DNA from: JANNYA01 sp031409855
GTDB lineage: Bacteria > Pseudomonadota > Gammaproteobacteria > Xanthomonadales > SZUA-5
DNA: 64,000 nt
Direction: 5' to 3'
Assembly: GCA_031409855.1 (NCBI GenBank)
Contig: JANNYA010000168.1
Location: 15,634 to 79,633 of the forward strand
The translations under genes were made by a program, and so were the position numbers. Below, piece after piece: positions 53,009 through 62,216 of this stretch. The notes below the pieces were generated by a model. It saw only the letters and a program-made list of their open reading frames with translations. It was not told where the DNA came from and did no database searches. Each line of letters opens with the position of its first letter. Position 1 is the stretch's first letter.

Positions 53009-54829
53009 ATGCTATCCGTGATCCTTTTACCCGTATTAATGTTGTCCGCAGCACTGACCGACCCGAATTCCTACGCTAACTTCAACGAGGTTCGCGTCAA
53101 AGATTTGCGCTTAGATTTGACGGTTTCTTTTGATCAGCAACGTTTGTCCGGCTTTGCCGAGCTTGAGTTGGATTGGAAAACACCGGCCGCGAAATCGCTG
53201 GTGTTGGACACACGGGCTTTGGAAATTGAGTCTATTTACGCGATCGACAGCAAAAGCAACTTCAAGCCCGCGCGCTTTCGTCTAGGCGCAAAACATAAAT
53301 TTTACGGGCAAAAGTTGACGATAGAACTACCCGGACGTAATCCGCGCGTGCGCATTGTTTATCGTACGGTGCCAGCGGCGAGCGGGCTACAGTGGCTTAC
53401 ACCAGAGCAAACACTAGGCAAGACTGAGCCATTTTTGTTTAGTCAAAGCCAAGCGATTCACGCGCGCAGCTGGGTGCCGTTGCAAGATACGCCGGCGGTG
53501 CGCTTTACCTATTCCGCGCACGTGCGCACGCCGGTCGGGCTGCTGGCGCGCATGAGTGCGAATAACAACAGCGACGATAAGCCGGATGGTGACTACCGCT
53601 TTGCCATGCCACAGCCGATTCCGAGCTATTTGTTAGCACTTGCGGTTGGCAAACTGGAGTTTCGGGCGCTTGGCGCGCGTTCGGGTGTGTATGCAGAGCC
53701 TGGGCGTATTGAAGCGGCGGCAGCGGAACTGAGTGATACCGAATCGATGATTGAGATCGCGGAAAAACTTTTTGGCCCGTATCGCTGGGGCCGCTACGAT
53801 ATGTTGGTGTTGCCGCCCAGTTTTCCTTTCGGTGGCATGGAAAATCCGCGTCTAACGTTTTTAACGCCGACGTTTATCGCCGGTGACAAGAGCCTGGTCA
53901 GCCTGATCGCGCATGAATTGGCGCACAGCTGGTCGGGTAATTTAGTCACCAACGCGAATTGGGAAAGTATGTGGCTGAATGAGGGCTTCACGACCTATGT
54001 GCAGTCCAGAATCGTTGAGGTTGCGTATGGGCCAGAGCGCGAGCGCATGGAAACCGCGCTTTCGGAAAAAGATTTGTTGGCAGAATTGCTGGAAACGCCG
54101 CCCGAAGATCAACACTTTCGCCCAAACCTTGCTGGGCGTGACCCAGACGATGGCTTGTCGGGCGTGCCCTACGACAAGGGCCACTGGTTTTTACGCTGGT
54201 TGGAAGAATCCTTCGGGCGCAAAGACTTCGACCCATTCCTGCGCAGCTGGTTTGACGCGCATGCTTTCCAAAGCGTCAGCACCGATCAGTTTTTAGCCTT
54301 TTTAAACGCAGAGCTTTTGGCCAAACATCCAGGGATCGTGACGCAAGCGCAGATTGCGCAGTGGGTAGATAAACCGGGGATCCCTACGTTTGCTAAAGCT
54401 GCGGTTTCGACCAAATTTATTGAGATTGATCGCTTAATCAGCCAATTTAAGAGCGATAAGCTCGCAGCCGATGCGCTGCCAGCCAAGACTTGGTCGACCC
54501 AGGAATGGCTGCGGTTTTTGCACGGCATTAATGAAATCGAACAACCTGCCGCCAAACTCGCCGCGCTTGATGCCAATTTTAAGCTGACGGGCTACGGCAA
54601 CAACGAAGTGGCGCACGTGTGGTATCTGATCGCCATCAAAAACAGCTATGCCAAAGCGGATGCCGCGTTGGAGTCGTATTTGCTCAGCATTGGTCGGCGT
54701 AAACTGATTGTGCCGCTGTATCGGGATATGTACGCAAAAGACCCCGCTCGTGCAAAAGCAATCTATGCCAACGCCCGCCCTGGCTACCATCCGATTGCGC
54801 AATCGACTTTGGATGAGCTGCTGAAATAG
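53009..54829 (+). CDS. M1 family aminopeptidase, leukotriene-A4-hydrolase type
   Basis: A 606-residue zinc aminopeptidase with a short hydrophobic N-terminus (MLSVILLPVLMLSAALT) that may be a signal peptide. The exopeptidase motif GGMEN is at 275-279 and the zinc site HELAHSW with Glu after 18 residues is His302, Glu303, His306, Glu325 (WLNEGFTTYVQ). The C-terminal 180 residues are the helical repeat domain of LTA4-hydrolase-type members (HVWYLIAIKNSYAKADAAL). It removes N-terminal residues from peptides. A single gene with repeats in its upstream region. Confidence 0.93.
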   Translation: MLSVILLPVLMLSAALTDPNSYANFNEVRVKDLRLDLTVSFDQQRLSGFAELELDWKTPAAKSLVLDTRALEIESIYAIDSKSNFKPARFRLGAKHKFYGQKLTIELPGRNPRVRIVYRTVPAASGLQWLTPEQTLGKTEPFLFSQSQAIHARSWVPLQDTPAVRFTYSAHVRTPVGLLARMSANNNSDDKPDGDYRFAMPQPIPSYLLALAVGKLEFRALGARSGVYAEPGRIEAAAAELSDTESMIEIAEKLFGPYRWGRYDMLVLPPSFPFGGMENPRLTFLTPTFIAGDKSLVSLIAHELAHSWSGNLVTNANWESMWLNEGFTTYVQSRIVEVAYGPERERMETALSEKDLLAELLETPPEDQHFRPNLAGRDPDDGLSGVPYDKGHWFLRWLEESFGRKDFDPFLRSWFDAHAFQSVSTDQFLAFLNAELLAKHPGIVTQAQIAQWVDKPGIPTFAKAAVSTKFIEIDRLISQFKSDKLAADALPAKTWSTQEWLRFLHGINEIEQPAAKLAALDANFKLTGYGNNEVAHVWYLIAIKNSYAKADAALESYLLSIGRRKLIVPLYRDMYAKDPARAKAIYANARPGYHPIAQSTLDELLK

Positions 54830-54943
54830 GCTTTTTTAGCTTAGACACGCATCTGGTTTGTAGCATCCAGCTGCAAACTGATACGTTAGCGACCCCGCAC
54901 GCGCTTTTTGTCGCGCGCGGTAATTCCCTAAGCGTAGATAATC

Positions 54944-56356
54944 ATGAGCGATCAGCTGAGCAGCCCCAATCCTTTAGCTCCAAATGCAGCCCCCAATTTT
55001 GCCGGGCCGGAACTTGCGAATGATTATTCGCCGTCGTCCTGGAAGCAAAAGCCCGCCGTGCAGCAACCCAGCTATTTGGACGAAGCCGCACTCAATAACG
55101 CGCTAGGCACTTTGACGCAACTGCCGCCGTTGGTCAGCAGCTTTGAGATTTTGGCACTGAAACAAGAAATAGCCGATGCCCAGGTTGGGAAAAAATTCTT
55201 ACTGCAAGGCGGCGACTGCGCCGAGAATTTTGCCGATTGCACCTCGCCAACCATCGCGAACCGCTTAAAAGTGCTGCTGCAAATGAGCGTTGTGTTGATT
55301 CACGGCCTAAAAATGCCGGTGGTGCGGGTTGGGCGTTTTGCTGGGCAATACGCCAAACCGCGTTCAGCAGATACCGAAACCCGCGACGGCGTGACCTTGC
55401 CTTGCTATCGCGGCGATATCGTCAACGGCGTCGATTTTAACGCCGCATCGCGTACCGCTGACCCGGCACGCTTGGTCGAGGCGCATATGCGCTCGGCATT
55501 GACGATGAATTTTGTACGCTCCTTGATTGATGGCGGTTTTGCCGATTTGCACCACCCGGAATACTGGGAATTGGGCTGGATCGCGCATTCGCCGTTGGAA
55601 GAGCAATACAAAAAAATTATTGCCTCAATCGGTGAAGCGGTGCGTTTTATGGAGTCCATTGGCGGTGCCAAATTTGGCGACTTACGCCGCGCCGAGTTTT
55701 ACACCAGCCACGAAGCGCTGTTGCTGCACTACGAACAAAGCCTGACCCGCAAAGTGCCGCGCCACCACGGCTGGTTTAATTTGTCCACACACTTCCCGTG
55801 GATTGGCATGCGTACCGCCGCCAGCGACGGCGCACACGTCGAATACTTCCGTGGCCTGCGCAATCCGATTGCGGTGAAAGTTGGCCCCAGCACCACGCCG
55901 GATGATTTGCTGCGTTTAATCGATTTGCTCAACCCGGCGAACGAGCCTGGACGCTTGACGCTGATTCACCGTATGGGCGCAGAGAAAATTGGTGCGGCGC
56001 TGCCAAAATTGGTGCAAGCAGTCAATCGCGCGGGGCGCGTGGTGCTGTGGACCTGCGATGCCATGCACGGCAACACCGAAAGTACGTCCAACGGCTTCAA
56101 AACCCGCAAATTTGAAAACATCCGCAATGAGCTGGAATCCGCGTTTGATATCCATTCCGCGAACGGCTCGCGCCTGGGTGGCGTACATTTGGAGCTCACC
56201 GGCGAAAACGTCACCGAATGCATGGGCGGCGCGCGCGATTTGACCGAAGCGGATTTAGAACGCGCCTACAAATCCACTGTCGACCCACGCTTAAACTATG
56301 AGCAAGCGCTGGAAATCGCAATGATGATCGTGCACAAGCGCAATTCACAAGACTAA
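54944..56356 (+). CDS. aroG: Class II (plant-type) DAHP synthase
   Basis: A 470-residue 3-deoxy-7-phosphoheptulonate synthase, condensing PEP and erythrose 4-phosphate at the start of the shikimate pathway. Class II motifs: LLQGGDCAENFADC, VVRVGRFAGQYAKPRS, CYRGDIVNG, YTSHEALLLHYEQ, HFPWIGMRT, VVLWTCDAMHGNT, and GGVHLELTGENVTEC. Length is normal for bacterial members. A GNAT gene follows after 16 bp. Confidence 0.95.
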   Translation: MSDQLSSPNPLAPNAAPNFAGPELANDYSPSSWKQKPAVQQPSYLDEAALNNALGTLTQLPPLVSSFEILALKQEIADAQVGKKFLLQGGDCAENFADCTSPTIANRLKVLLQMSVVLIHGLKMPVVRVGRFAGQYAKPRSADTETRDGVTLPCYRGDIVNGVDFNAASRTADPARLVEAHMRSALTMNFVRSLIDGGFADLHHPEYWELGWIAHSPLEEQYKKIIASIGEAVRFMESIGGAKFGDLRRAEFYTSHEALLLHYEQSLTRKVPRHHGWFNLSTHFPWIGMRTAASDGAHVEYFRGLRNPIAVKVGPSTTPDDLLRLIDLLNPANEPGRLTLIHRMGAEKIGAALPKLVQAVNRAGRVVLWTCDAMHGNTESTSNGFKTRKFENIRNELESAFDIHSANGSRLGGVHLELTGENVTECMGGARDLTEADLERAYKSTVDPRLNYEQALEIAMMIVHKRNSQD

Positions 56357-56372
56357 TTTTGCTTAGGCGCTG

Positions 56373-56801
56373 ATGATGAATATTGAACTGCTCGCAGTGA
56401 CTGAAGATCCGCGCATTGCCGAGTTCGTCAGGCTGTTAGAACCGGAGTTGAGCGTAGCGGTCATTTCGGCGCGGTTGACAGAAATGGTCGGTCAAGGTTA
56501 TGGCTGTGCGGGCGTATTTGACGCCGACGTCTTGCTCGGCATCGCCGGTTTTTCCACCCGCACCCATTGTTTTTCCGGGCGGGTGATGTATGTCGAAAAC
56601 GTCGTGTTTTTGCCAGAAGCGCGCAACCAGGGCGCAGGCGAAGCACTGATGATTTGGCTAGAAAACCTCGCGCGCGAGCTGGGCTGCGAAATGCTGACCT
56701 TAGACGCCTACGTCCGCAACGAACGCGCCCGCGCCTTTTACGCACGCATCGGCTACGACCCGCGCGGCGTGCATTTTGTTAAGGAGTTGGGTGCTGGCTG
56801 A
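56373..56801 (+). CDS. GNAT family N-acetyltransferase
   Basis: A 142-residue acetyltransferase with the GNAT core: RVMYVENVVFLPEARNQGAGEALM (acetyl-CoA loop R/Q-x-x-G-x-G/A), then LTLDAYVRNERARAFYARIGY. The substrate is unknown. It lies 16 bp after the DAHP synthase, so is likely cotranscribed. Confidence 0.85.
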   Translation: MMNIELLAVTEDPRIAEFVRLLEPELSVAVISARLTEMVGQGYGCAGVFDADVLLGIAGFSTRTHCFSGRVMYVENVVFLPEARNQGAGEALMIWLENLARELGCEMLTLDAYVRNERARAFYARIGYDPRGVHFVKELGAG

Positions 56802-56927
56802 TTTCCAGGGTGAGCTTGATTTGATTAAGGTTTGCGGCATGCTTACCTGAAATCAGGCATTTGTGGCTTAGCACAAGCATCGCGCTATTATTGGGTTAAG
56901 TAATCAGAGAGGCATATACTTCGGGCG

Positions 56928-57200
56928 ATGAACTTCTACTGGGATCCCGCCAAAGCAGCAAGCAATCTCATAAAACACGGTGTTAGCTTCGAGGAAGCAA
57001 GCACTGTGTTTCTTGACATTTTGTCTGCGACGGGTGCAGATCCTGAGCATTCGCAAGGTGAGGAGCGTTGGCTCATTTTCGGTGTCTCGTCACAAGGCAA
57101 TTTTCTTGTGGTCTCGCATACCGACTAGGGCGACAACATTCGCATTATCAGCACACGTCTAGGCACCAAGCACGAAAGGAAACTCTATGAAAAAGGCTAG
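56928..57200 (+). pseudogene. brnT: BrnT-type toxin interrupted by an in-frame amber codon
   Basis: The frame starts MNFYWDPAKAASNLIKHGVS and continues FEEASTVFLDI, SQGEERWLIFGVSS and VVSHTD, as in BrnT RNase toxins. At 57126-57128 TAG replaces what is Arg in intact BrnT (SHTDRGDRIRIISAR); after it the same frame goes on GDNIRIISTRLGTKHERKLYEKG to a stop at 57200, overlapping the antitoxin by 14 bp. Everything else is intact, so a single substitution truncated the toxin at 66 residues, removing the C-terminal catalytic Arg region. Confidence 0.8.
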
Positions 57201-57411
57201 AACAGAAAAAGACACGCTGCGTGACGAGTATCGGCGATCAGATTTTCCCGAAGGACTAGTGCGGGGTAAATACGCAGCACGCGCACTAGCTGCATCAAAT
57301 ATTGCAGTACTTGAGCCAGAGTTGGCTTCTGCTTTTCCCAATAGCGCGGCGGTGAATGATGCGCTTAGAGTTATTTTGCAAGGGGCAAAGCAGGTTGTAA
57401 TTCATCCGTAA
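57187..57411 (+). CDS. BrnA-like antitoxin
   Basis: A 74-residue protein of the short BrnT-partner type: MRDEY-like RDEYRRSDFPEGLVRGKYAAR, then NIAVLEPELASAFPNSAAVNDALRVIL, a ribbon-helix-helix-like end. GAAAGGA precedes the ATG, which lies inside the last codons of the brnT frame. It would neutralise BrnT and repress the operon. With the toxin broken it may be a leftover or keep a regulatory function. Its 3' end overlaps the convergent XRE gene by 41 bp. Confidence 0.75.
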   Translation: MKKARTEKDTLRDEYRRSDFPEGLVRGKYAARALAASNIAVLEPELASAFPNSAAVNDALRVILQGAKQVVIHP

Positions 57412-57715
57412 ATGAGCTGTACGCGGTTAACGTCAACAACTGTTCAACCTCAAGCCCGAGCGCAGCCGCCAGTTTAATACGCGTCGCTTTGCGCGGGCTA
57501 CGTGCGGCCTCCATCCGCGCCAATCCCGGTTGCGAAATTCCCGCACGCGTGGCCAGCTCAGCTTGCGTCGGCCCTAAATGCTCGCGCCAGGCACGCGCGA
57601 TGCTCATGCCCTCGCCGTCAAACATCAAATTGACGACTTCATTCGGAATTAGCCCAACAAAAGCCAGGTCGCGTTCCGTGGCCAAAATCGCTCGTAATTT
57701 GTTAGGTGTACTCAT
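57371..57715 (-). CDS. XRE family transcriptional regulator
   Basis: A 114-residue protein with a Cro/C1 helix-turn-helix in the second half: LGPTQAELATRAGISQPGLARMEAARSPRKATRIKLAAALGLEVEQL. The N-terminal 45 residues (AILATERDLAFVGLIPNEVVNLMFDGEGMSIARAWREHLG) resemble those of HigA-like/antitoxin-type regulators. No partner toxin follows. Tail-to-tail overlap with the BrnA-like gene hints at antisense interplay. Confidence 0.8.
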   Translation of the reverse strand: MSTPNKLRAILATERDLAFVGLIPNEVVNLMFDGEGMSIARAWREHLGPTQAELATRAGISQPGLARMEAARSPRKATRIKLAAALGLEVEQLLTLTAYSSFTDELQPALPLAK

Positions 57716-57807
57716 CTCGTTTTTAACCCGCGCCGCCCTTCAGCCGACCCATGGCAGTATGTCGGCCCTAGATGCACCGCTGAAACGCCGACAGTATTAA
57801 AAATAGC

Positions 57808-58842
57808 ATGTCAACGACGCCCGCCGACCAAACTCAAACAGCAAACGAAAACCAGCCTAAATCGGAGCAAATCCGCATTTTAAGCCCCTGGGCGCTTTGC
57901 GTTGCGCCGATGATGGATTGGACGGATCGGCACTGTCGCTATTTTCACCGCGTGCTCAGTCCGAATGCGCGTTTGTATTCTGAAATGGTGGTGGCTCAAG
58001 CGGCGATTTTTGGTGATCGCGAGCGTTTATTGGGCTTTGATCCGGCTGAGCATCCAGTGGCGCTGCAGCTTGGCGGCAGCGAGCCCAAGCTGTTGGCGCA
58101 GGCGGCCAAAATCGGCGCGGATTTTGGTTATGACGAAATCAATCTTAATTGCGGTTGTCCCTCGGATCGCGTGCAAGCCGGGCGTTTTGGTGCGTGCTTG
58201 ATGCTGGAACCAGATTTGGTCGCCGAAGGCGTTGCCGCGATGCGCGCGGTGGTGAATGTGCCGGTTACAGTCAAATGCCGTTTGGGCGTGGACGAATTTG
58301 ATTCCTACGATGGCTTTCGCGGCTTTATCGACACCGTCGCTAGCGCGGGCTGCAGCGTATTTTTGGTGCATGCGCGCAAAGCGTGGCTGAAAGGCTTAAG
58401 CCCGAAAGAAAATCGCGAGAAGCCACCGCTTTGGTACGACCGCGTGCATCAATTGAAAGCGGAGCGCCCACAGTTGACGGTGGTGCTCAACGGCGGCCTA
58501 GAAACTGTTACTGCGTGTCAAGAGGCGCTACAAAGCTTGGATGGCGTGATGCTTGGGCGCGCGGCGTATCACGACCCGTATTTGTTGGCGCAGCTGGATG
58601 CGGCAATGTTTGGCAGCCCGCTGATTAGCCATGCGCAAGCGGTTTCGGCAATGCAGGATTACGTTGAATCGCGCTTGGCGCATGGCACTTTGCCACGCCA
58701 TGTCGGGCGGCATATTTTAGGGCTATTTCACAGCATTCCTGGCACCAAAGCGTGGCGCCAAGCCTTGACCGCTGGCGCGATGCCGAACGCGGCATTGGCG
58801 CAGATGGCGCAGCAGCCGTTTCAAACGGCGCTAACTGTTTAA
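57808..58842 (+). CDS. dusA: tRNA-dihydrouridine(20/20a) synthase DusA
   Basis: A 344-residue flavoenzyme that reduces U20/U20a in tRNA. DusA-specific wording is seen: CVAPMMDWTDRHCRYFHR, LQLGGSEPKLLAQAAKIG, YDEINLNCGCPSDRVQAGRF with the catalytic Cys in LNCGCPS region and FGACLM, FLVHARKAWLKGLSPKENRE, and LNGGLET ... GVMLGRAAY for FMN. Stands alone before the sigma-54 regulator. Confidence 0.95.
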   Translation: MSTTPADQTQTANENQPKSEQIRILSPWALCVAPMMDWTDRHCRYFHRVLSPNARLYSEMVVAQAAIFGDRERLLGFDPAEHPVALQLGGSEPKLLAQAAKIGADFGYDEINLNCGCPSDRVQAGRFGACLMLEPDLVAEGVAAMRAVVNVPVTVKCRLGVDEFDSYDGFRGFIDTVASAGCSVFLVHARKAWLKGLSPKENREKPPLWYDRVHQLKAERPQLTVVLNGGLETVTACQEALQSLDGVMLGRAAYHDPYLLAQLDAAMFGSPLISHAQAVSAMQDYVESRLAHGTLPRHVGRHILGLFHSIPGTKAWRQALTAGAMPNAALAQMAQQPFQTALTV

Positions 58843-58949
58843 GCTTAGTGCCGCTGCGCCTATCGCTTACTTGCGGTAATTGGGCACTTGCATTCTGCTG
58901 CGCTTCGCGATGATGCTTGCGGCCTGTCGATTTAACACCCGCGAAGTTT

Positions 58950-60338
58950 ATGTCCAGCCTACCCATCCTGATTAGCGATGACCAAAAAGATGTTTTAGAT
59001 GCGCTCAAGCTGCTGTTAAAGGGCGAAGGCTATTTGTGTGTGCCGGTGCAAAGCCCGGAGGCCGCCCTTGAAGCGTTAAAACGACAGCCGTTTTCGCTGG
59101 TGATTTTGGATTTGAACTACACCCGCGACACCACCTCGGGCGCTGAGGGCATGGAGCTTTTGGCTAAAATCCGCCTGCAGGATCCGGATCTTCCTGCGGT
59201 GGTGATGACCGCCTGGGGCTCGGTAGATCTGGCGGTGCAGGCAATGCGCTTGGGCGCGAATGATTTTATTGAAAAGCCTTGGGATAACTATCGGCTGATG
59301 ACCATTATTCGCAGCCAGCTGGCTTTGGGCGAGGCGAAACGCAAGTCCAAAAAGCTGGAGCGCGAAAACGAAATATTGCGCGGTGACGATGCGGATTTCA
59401 TCGCTAAGTCGCCGGCCATGAAGCAAGTGTTAGAGATGGTGACGCGCGTCGCGCCCTCGGATGCAAATGTATTGCTGACTGGCGAAAACGGCACCGGCAA
59501 AAGTATGTTGGCGCAGTTTATTCATGCGCGCTCGGGCCGCTCAAACAAAGCCTTCGTGAAGGTCAATATGGGCGCGATTCCCGAAACTTTGTTTGAAAGC
59601 GAAATGTTTGGCCACGTAAAAGGCGCGTTTACCGACGCCAAGGGTGACCGGCTGGGGCGCTTTGAGTTGGCTGAAGGCGGCTCATTGTTTTTAGACGAAG
59701 TCGCGAATATGAACTTGGCGCAGCAGGCGAAATTATTGCGCGTGCTTGAGGAACGCGAATACGAAAAAGTCGGCTCATCACGCACGCAAAAGGCGGATAT
59801 TCGCCTGATTAGCGCGACCAACGCCGAGCTTGAGCGCGCCGTCACTGGTGGCTTGTTCCGGCAAGATTTGCTGTTTCGCATCAATACCGTCGAGATTTGC
59901 CTGCCGCCGATGCGTGATCGCCGGGAAGATATTGTGCCGATGGCGGAAAGCTATCTGGGCTCGCATGCGCGCCGCTACGGCAAGCTGGGCTTAAGCCTGG
60001 AGCAATCGGCGATAGACGCATTGTTGCGCTATAGCTGGCCGGGCAATGTGCGCGAGCTCAATCACGTCTTGGAACGCGCGGTGCTGTTATGCAGCGGCAA
60101 CCACATTACTGCCGGTGATTTGCAACTGCAGGCCGGAGCCAGTACGCCACCGGCGCGGGTGCTGGATCACATGACTTTAGATGATGCCGAACAATTGTTG
60201 GTGCGCCAAGCGCTGGATCGTTACGGTGGCAATATCATGCAGGCGGCTGAGCACTTAGGGCTGTCGCGTAGCGCGCTGTATCGGCGTTTGGAAAAATTTG
60301 GCATGTCGACGGCGGGTATGGGGCCGGAAGAGGCGTAA
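58950..60338 (+). CDS. NtrC-family response regulator with GAFTDA loop
   Basis: A 462-residue regulator: receiver (1-125; acceptor Asp54 in VILDLNY), AAA+ domain (about 150-390; GENGTGKS Walker A, LFLDEV Walker B, RRDIxP-like REDIVPM) and Fis helix-turn-helix (NIMQAAEHLGLSRSALYRRLEKFG). The L1 loop reads GAFTDA (225-230) rather than GAFTGA, the motif that contacts sigma-54. Members with this loop are known but the change may weaken or alter sigma-54 use. The sensor kinase gene is not in view. ATG 58950 starts the receiver. Confidence 0.88.
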   Translation: MSSLPILISDDQKDVLDALKLLLKGEGYLCVPVQSPEAALEALKRQPFSLVILDLNYTRDTTSGAEGMELLAKIRLQDPDLPAVVMTAWGSVDLAVQAMRLGANDFIEKPWDNYRLMTIIRSQLALGEAKRKSKKLERENEILRGDDADFIAKSPAMKQVLEMVTRVAPSDANVLLTGENGTGKSMLAQFIHARSGRSNKAFVKVNMGAIPETLFESEMFGHVKGAFTDAKGDRLGRFELAEGGSLFLDEVANMNLAQQAKLLRVLEEREYEKVGSSRTQKADIRLISATNAELERAVTGGLFRQDLLFRINTVEICLPPMRDRREDIVPMAESYLGSHARRYGKLGLSLEQSAIDALLRYSWPGNVRELNHVLERAVLLCSGNHITAGDLQLQAGASTPPARVLDHMTLDDAEQLLVRQALDRYGGNIMQAAEHLGLSRSALYRRLEKFGMSTAGMGPEEA

Positions 60339-60826
60339 AGCCGAGAGAATGATCGTAATCTATTGCCACGCGGTGTATAGAGAACGGACTGACGCTTTTA
60401 CACTCTGATCGCGACTTTCTACCATTTACGCAACATCTTGGGCTCAAGGTAGCCTATGCACAAACCTGAAAAATTATGCTTTTGAAAAGCATTGAATTGA
60501 TTTGGTTACTATTTAAGACCAAAGCCACTGCTTGAAGCGGCAGCGACCGAGCAGGATAAAAGTGCTCCAGTTAAGCTCGGCCCAGCCGCGCGTGATGCGC
60601 AGCTGGAAAAAATTCAGATCAGTTTTCTGTCGGTGGGCGATTGACCTGCAAAGGTTTCCGATGGCTGTCGAGCAGCGGTAAAAAGTAATGGCAGGCAAAA
60701 ACAAAACGAGCTTATTGACCTGCCAAACGTCGAGCAAATAATCGCGCTTCCCCAGCAAAACTGCCAGCAACGCGCTTTCATACGGTGCGGCGGGTCACAA
60801 CATCATGTAGGTTAATGGCATTGCAC
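60339..60826 (+). other. 488-bp gap with a possible coding remnant at 60501-60644
   Basis: No full gene is seen. On the + strand 60501-60644 there is an open stretch of 47 codons ending in TGA that reads like the C-terminal end of a real protein (KPLLEAAATEQDKSAPVKL, then ARDAQLEKIQISFLSVGD) with codon use like the neighbours, but without start codon or Shine-Dalgarno and with a stop just before it. It could be a gene remnant. An 85-codon minus-strand frame (60513-60770) is not convincing. Confidence 0.3.
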
Positions 60827-62152
60827 TTATTGCACATCACAAGCCGCGACAATTTCCTTGGCTTTCTCAGGATTCAACGCTGCAAGGCCACGCTTGCCCT
60901 CAGGATCCGTGCAGTCAATCTCCAGCGCTCTGACATAGTTTTCTTCCGCCGAATCAAAATTGCCCATATTGGCAAAGCTGGAGGCACTACCCAAATACTT
61001 TTGCACCTCGATACCTTCGGTTGGCGTCAGTGTTTTTCTTACGCCGCTGCCAGCGAAAGCGTCGGGCACTTGCGGTGGCGCGGGCTTGCGCGTTGCCACA
61101 TAGCCGCCAATTACCGCGATTGCAATGCCAGCGGCAACCGCTATCGGCAGGAGCTTGCTTTTTGCGGGCGCAACGACAACAGCGGGCGCGGGCGCAGCGG
61201 CGGGGGGCGCGGCTGTTGCAGCAGCCGGTGTCGCTTCTGGGCTAGGGCCGCGTCCGGGAATTGGTGTCGATACGATGGTGTCTTGCCCGGCATTCAACTT
61301 GCGCGCGGTGGTGTCCATGCGCTTGGTGGCGGGCTCTGCGTTTCCGGCTTTGACGCGGCGCAGGGACTCAATCATTTCATCCGCGGTTTGGGTGCGGTCG
61401 TCTGGGTCTTTCGCTAACAGCTTATTGATCAGCGATTGATAGCGCGAATGCTCCGGCGGCAAGGGCGGCACGGGCTCGTACACGTGCGCATAACTGACAG
61501 CAAAGGTATCGCGGCCGTCGTAGACTTTTTTGCCCGTCAGCAGCTCAAAAAACATCACGCCCATCGCATAGAGATCAGAACGGTGATCGGTCGATTTGCC
61601 CATGCAGCGTTCTGGGCTCATGTAATGCGGCGTGCCTACCACGGCACCGACTTGGGTAAAGCTTGAGGTCGAATCGGCTTCTTTGGCGATGCCGAAATCC
61701 ACTAATACGGCTTTGCCGGATTCGTGAAACATCACGTTTTCCGGTTTGATATCGCGGTGCAGTACGTTTTTACTGTGCGCGTGTTTGAGCGCGTTGCCAA
61801 TTTGCAACATGACTTCAACGGCGTCTTCTGGGCGCAGGCCGTTTTTGATCTTGTCGGCCAAATCGCCGCCGCTTAAAATCTCCATCGCCATGTAGTAGTG
61901 CGCATCAATCACGCCACAGGCATACACCGTGATGATGTTGTCGCAGCTCATGCTGGCAATGGTGTCGCCTTCTTGCTTGAGTGACTGCAAAAATGCTTCG
62001 TCGCCGGCGTTGCCTGGGGATACGATTTTAATCGCGACTTTGCGCTTGGGTTCCAGCTGATGCGCCAAATACACGCGCGACATTCCGCCCCGACCGATTT
62101 CTTTATCGAGGTTGAAATTGGGAATCTTGATCGGTGATTCGCTAATGGTCAT
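60827..62152 (-). CDS. Serine/threonine protein kinase (PknB-type) with membrane anchor
   Basis: A 441-residue Hanks-type kinase. Residues 13-270: glycine loop IGRGGMSRVYLA, VAIKIV (ATP Lys), HRDIKPENVMF (catalytic Asp), DFGIAKE, GTPHYMSPE and DLYAMGVMFFELL. A Pro/Ala-rich linker precedes one membrane helix (about 335-355, LLPIAVAAGIAIAVIGGYVA), and the ~65-residue C-terminal part is TPR-like (ASSFANMGNFDSAEENYVRALEID). So the kinase is cytoplasmic with a small outer domain. Targets unknown; a MAPEG gene lies upstream in the same direction. Confidence 0.9.
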   Translation of the reverse strand: MTISESPIKIPNFNLDKEIGRGGMSRVYLAHQLEPKRKVAIKIVSPGNAGDEAFLQSLKQEGDTIASMSCDNIITVYACGVIDAHYYMAMEILSGGDLADKIKNGLRPEDAVEVMLQIGNALKHAHSKNVLHRDIKPENVMFHESGKAVLVDFGIAKEADSTSSFTQVGAVVGTPHYMSPERCMGKSTDHRSDLYAMGVMFFELLTGKKVYDGRDTFAVSYAHVYEPVPPLPPEHSRYQSLINKLLAKDPDDRTQTADEMIESLRRVKAGNAEPATKRMDTTARKLNAGQDTIVSTPIPGRGPSPEATPAAATAAPPAAAPAPAVVVAPAKSKLLPIAVAAGIAIAVIGGYVATRKPAPPQVPDAFAGSGVRKTLTPTEGIEVQKYLGSASSFANMGNFDSAEENYVRALEIDCTDPEGKRGLAALNPEKAKEIVAACDVQ

Positions 62153-62182
62153 ATCGGTTCGCTAGTTAAACGCTGGAGTTCA

Positions 62183-62216
62183 CAAGTCTCGCCGATCAGG
62201 CGGCACGGCAAACAAG
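62183..62216 (-). repeat. Dispersed ~30-bp repeat, copy C
   Basis: On the minus strand: CTTGTTTGCCGTGCCGCC then TGATCGGCGAGACTTG. It supplies the last codons (LVCRAA) and stop of the MAPEG gene, and pairs with copy D 635 bp away. Confidence 0.6.

Noticed and set aside
60785..61417. 210-codon + strand frame
   Set aside because: Antisense shadow of the Ser/Thr kinase linker; low-complexity Gly/Arg content.
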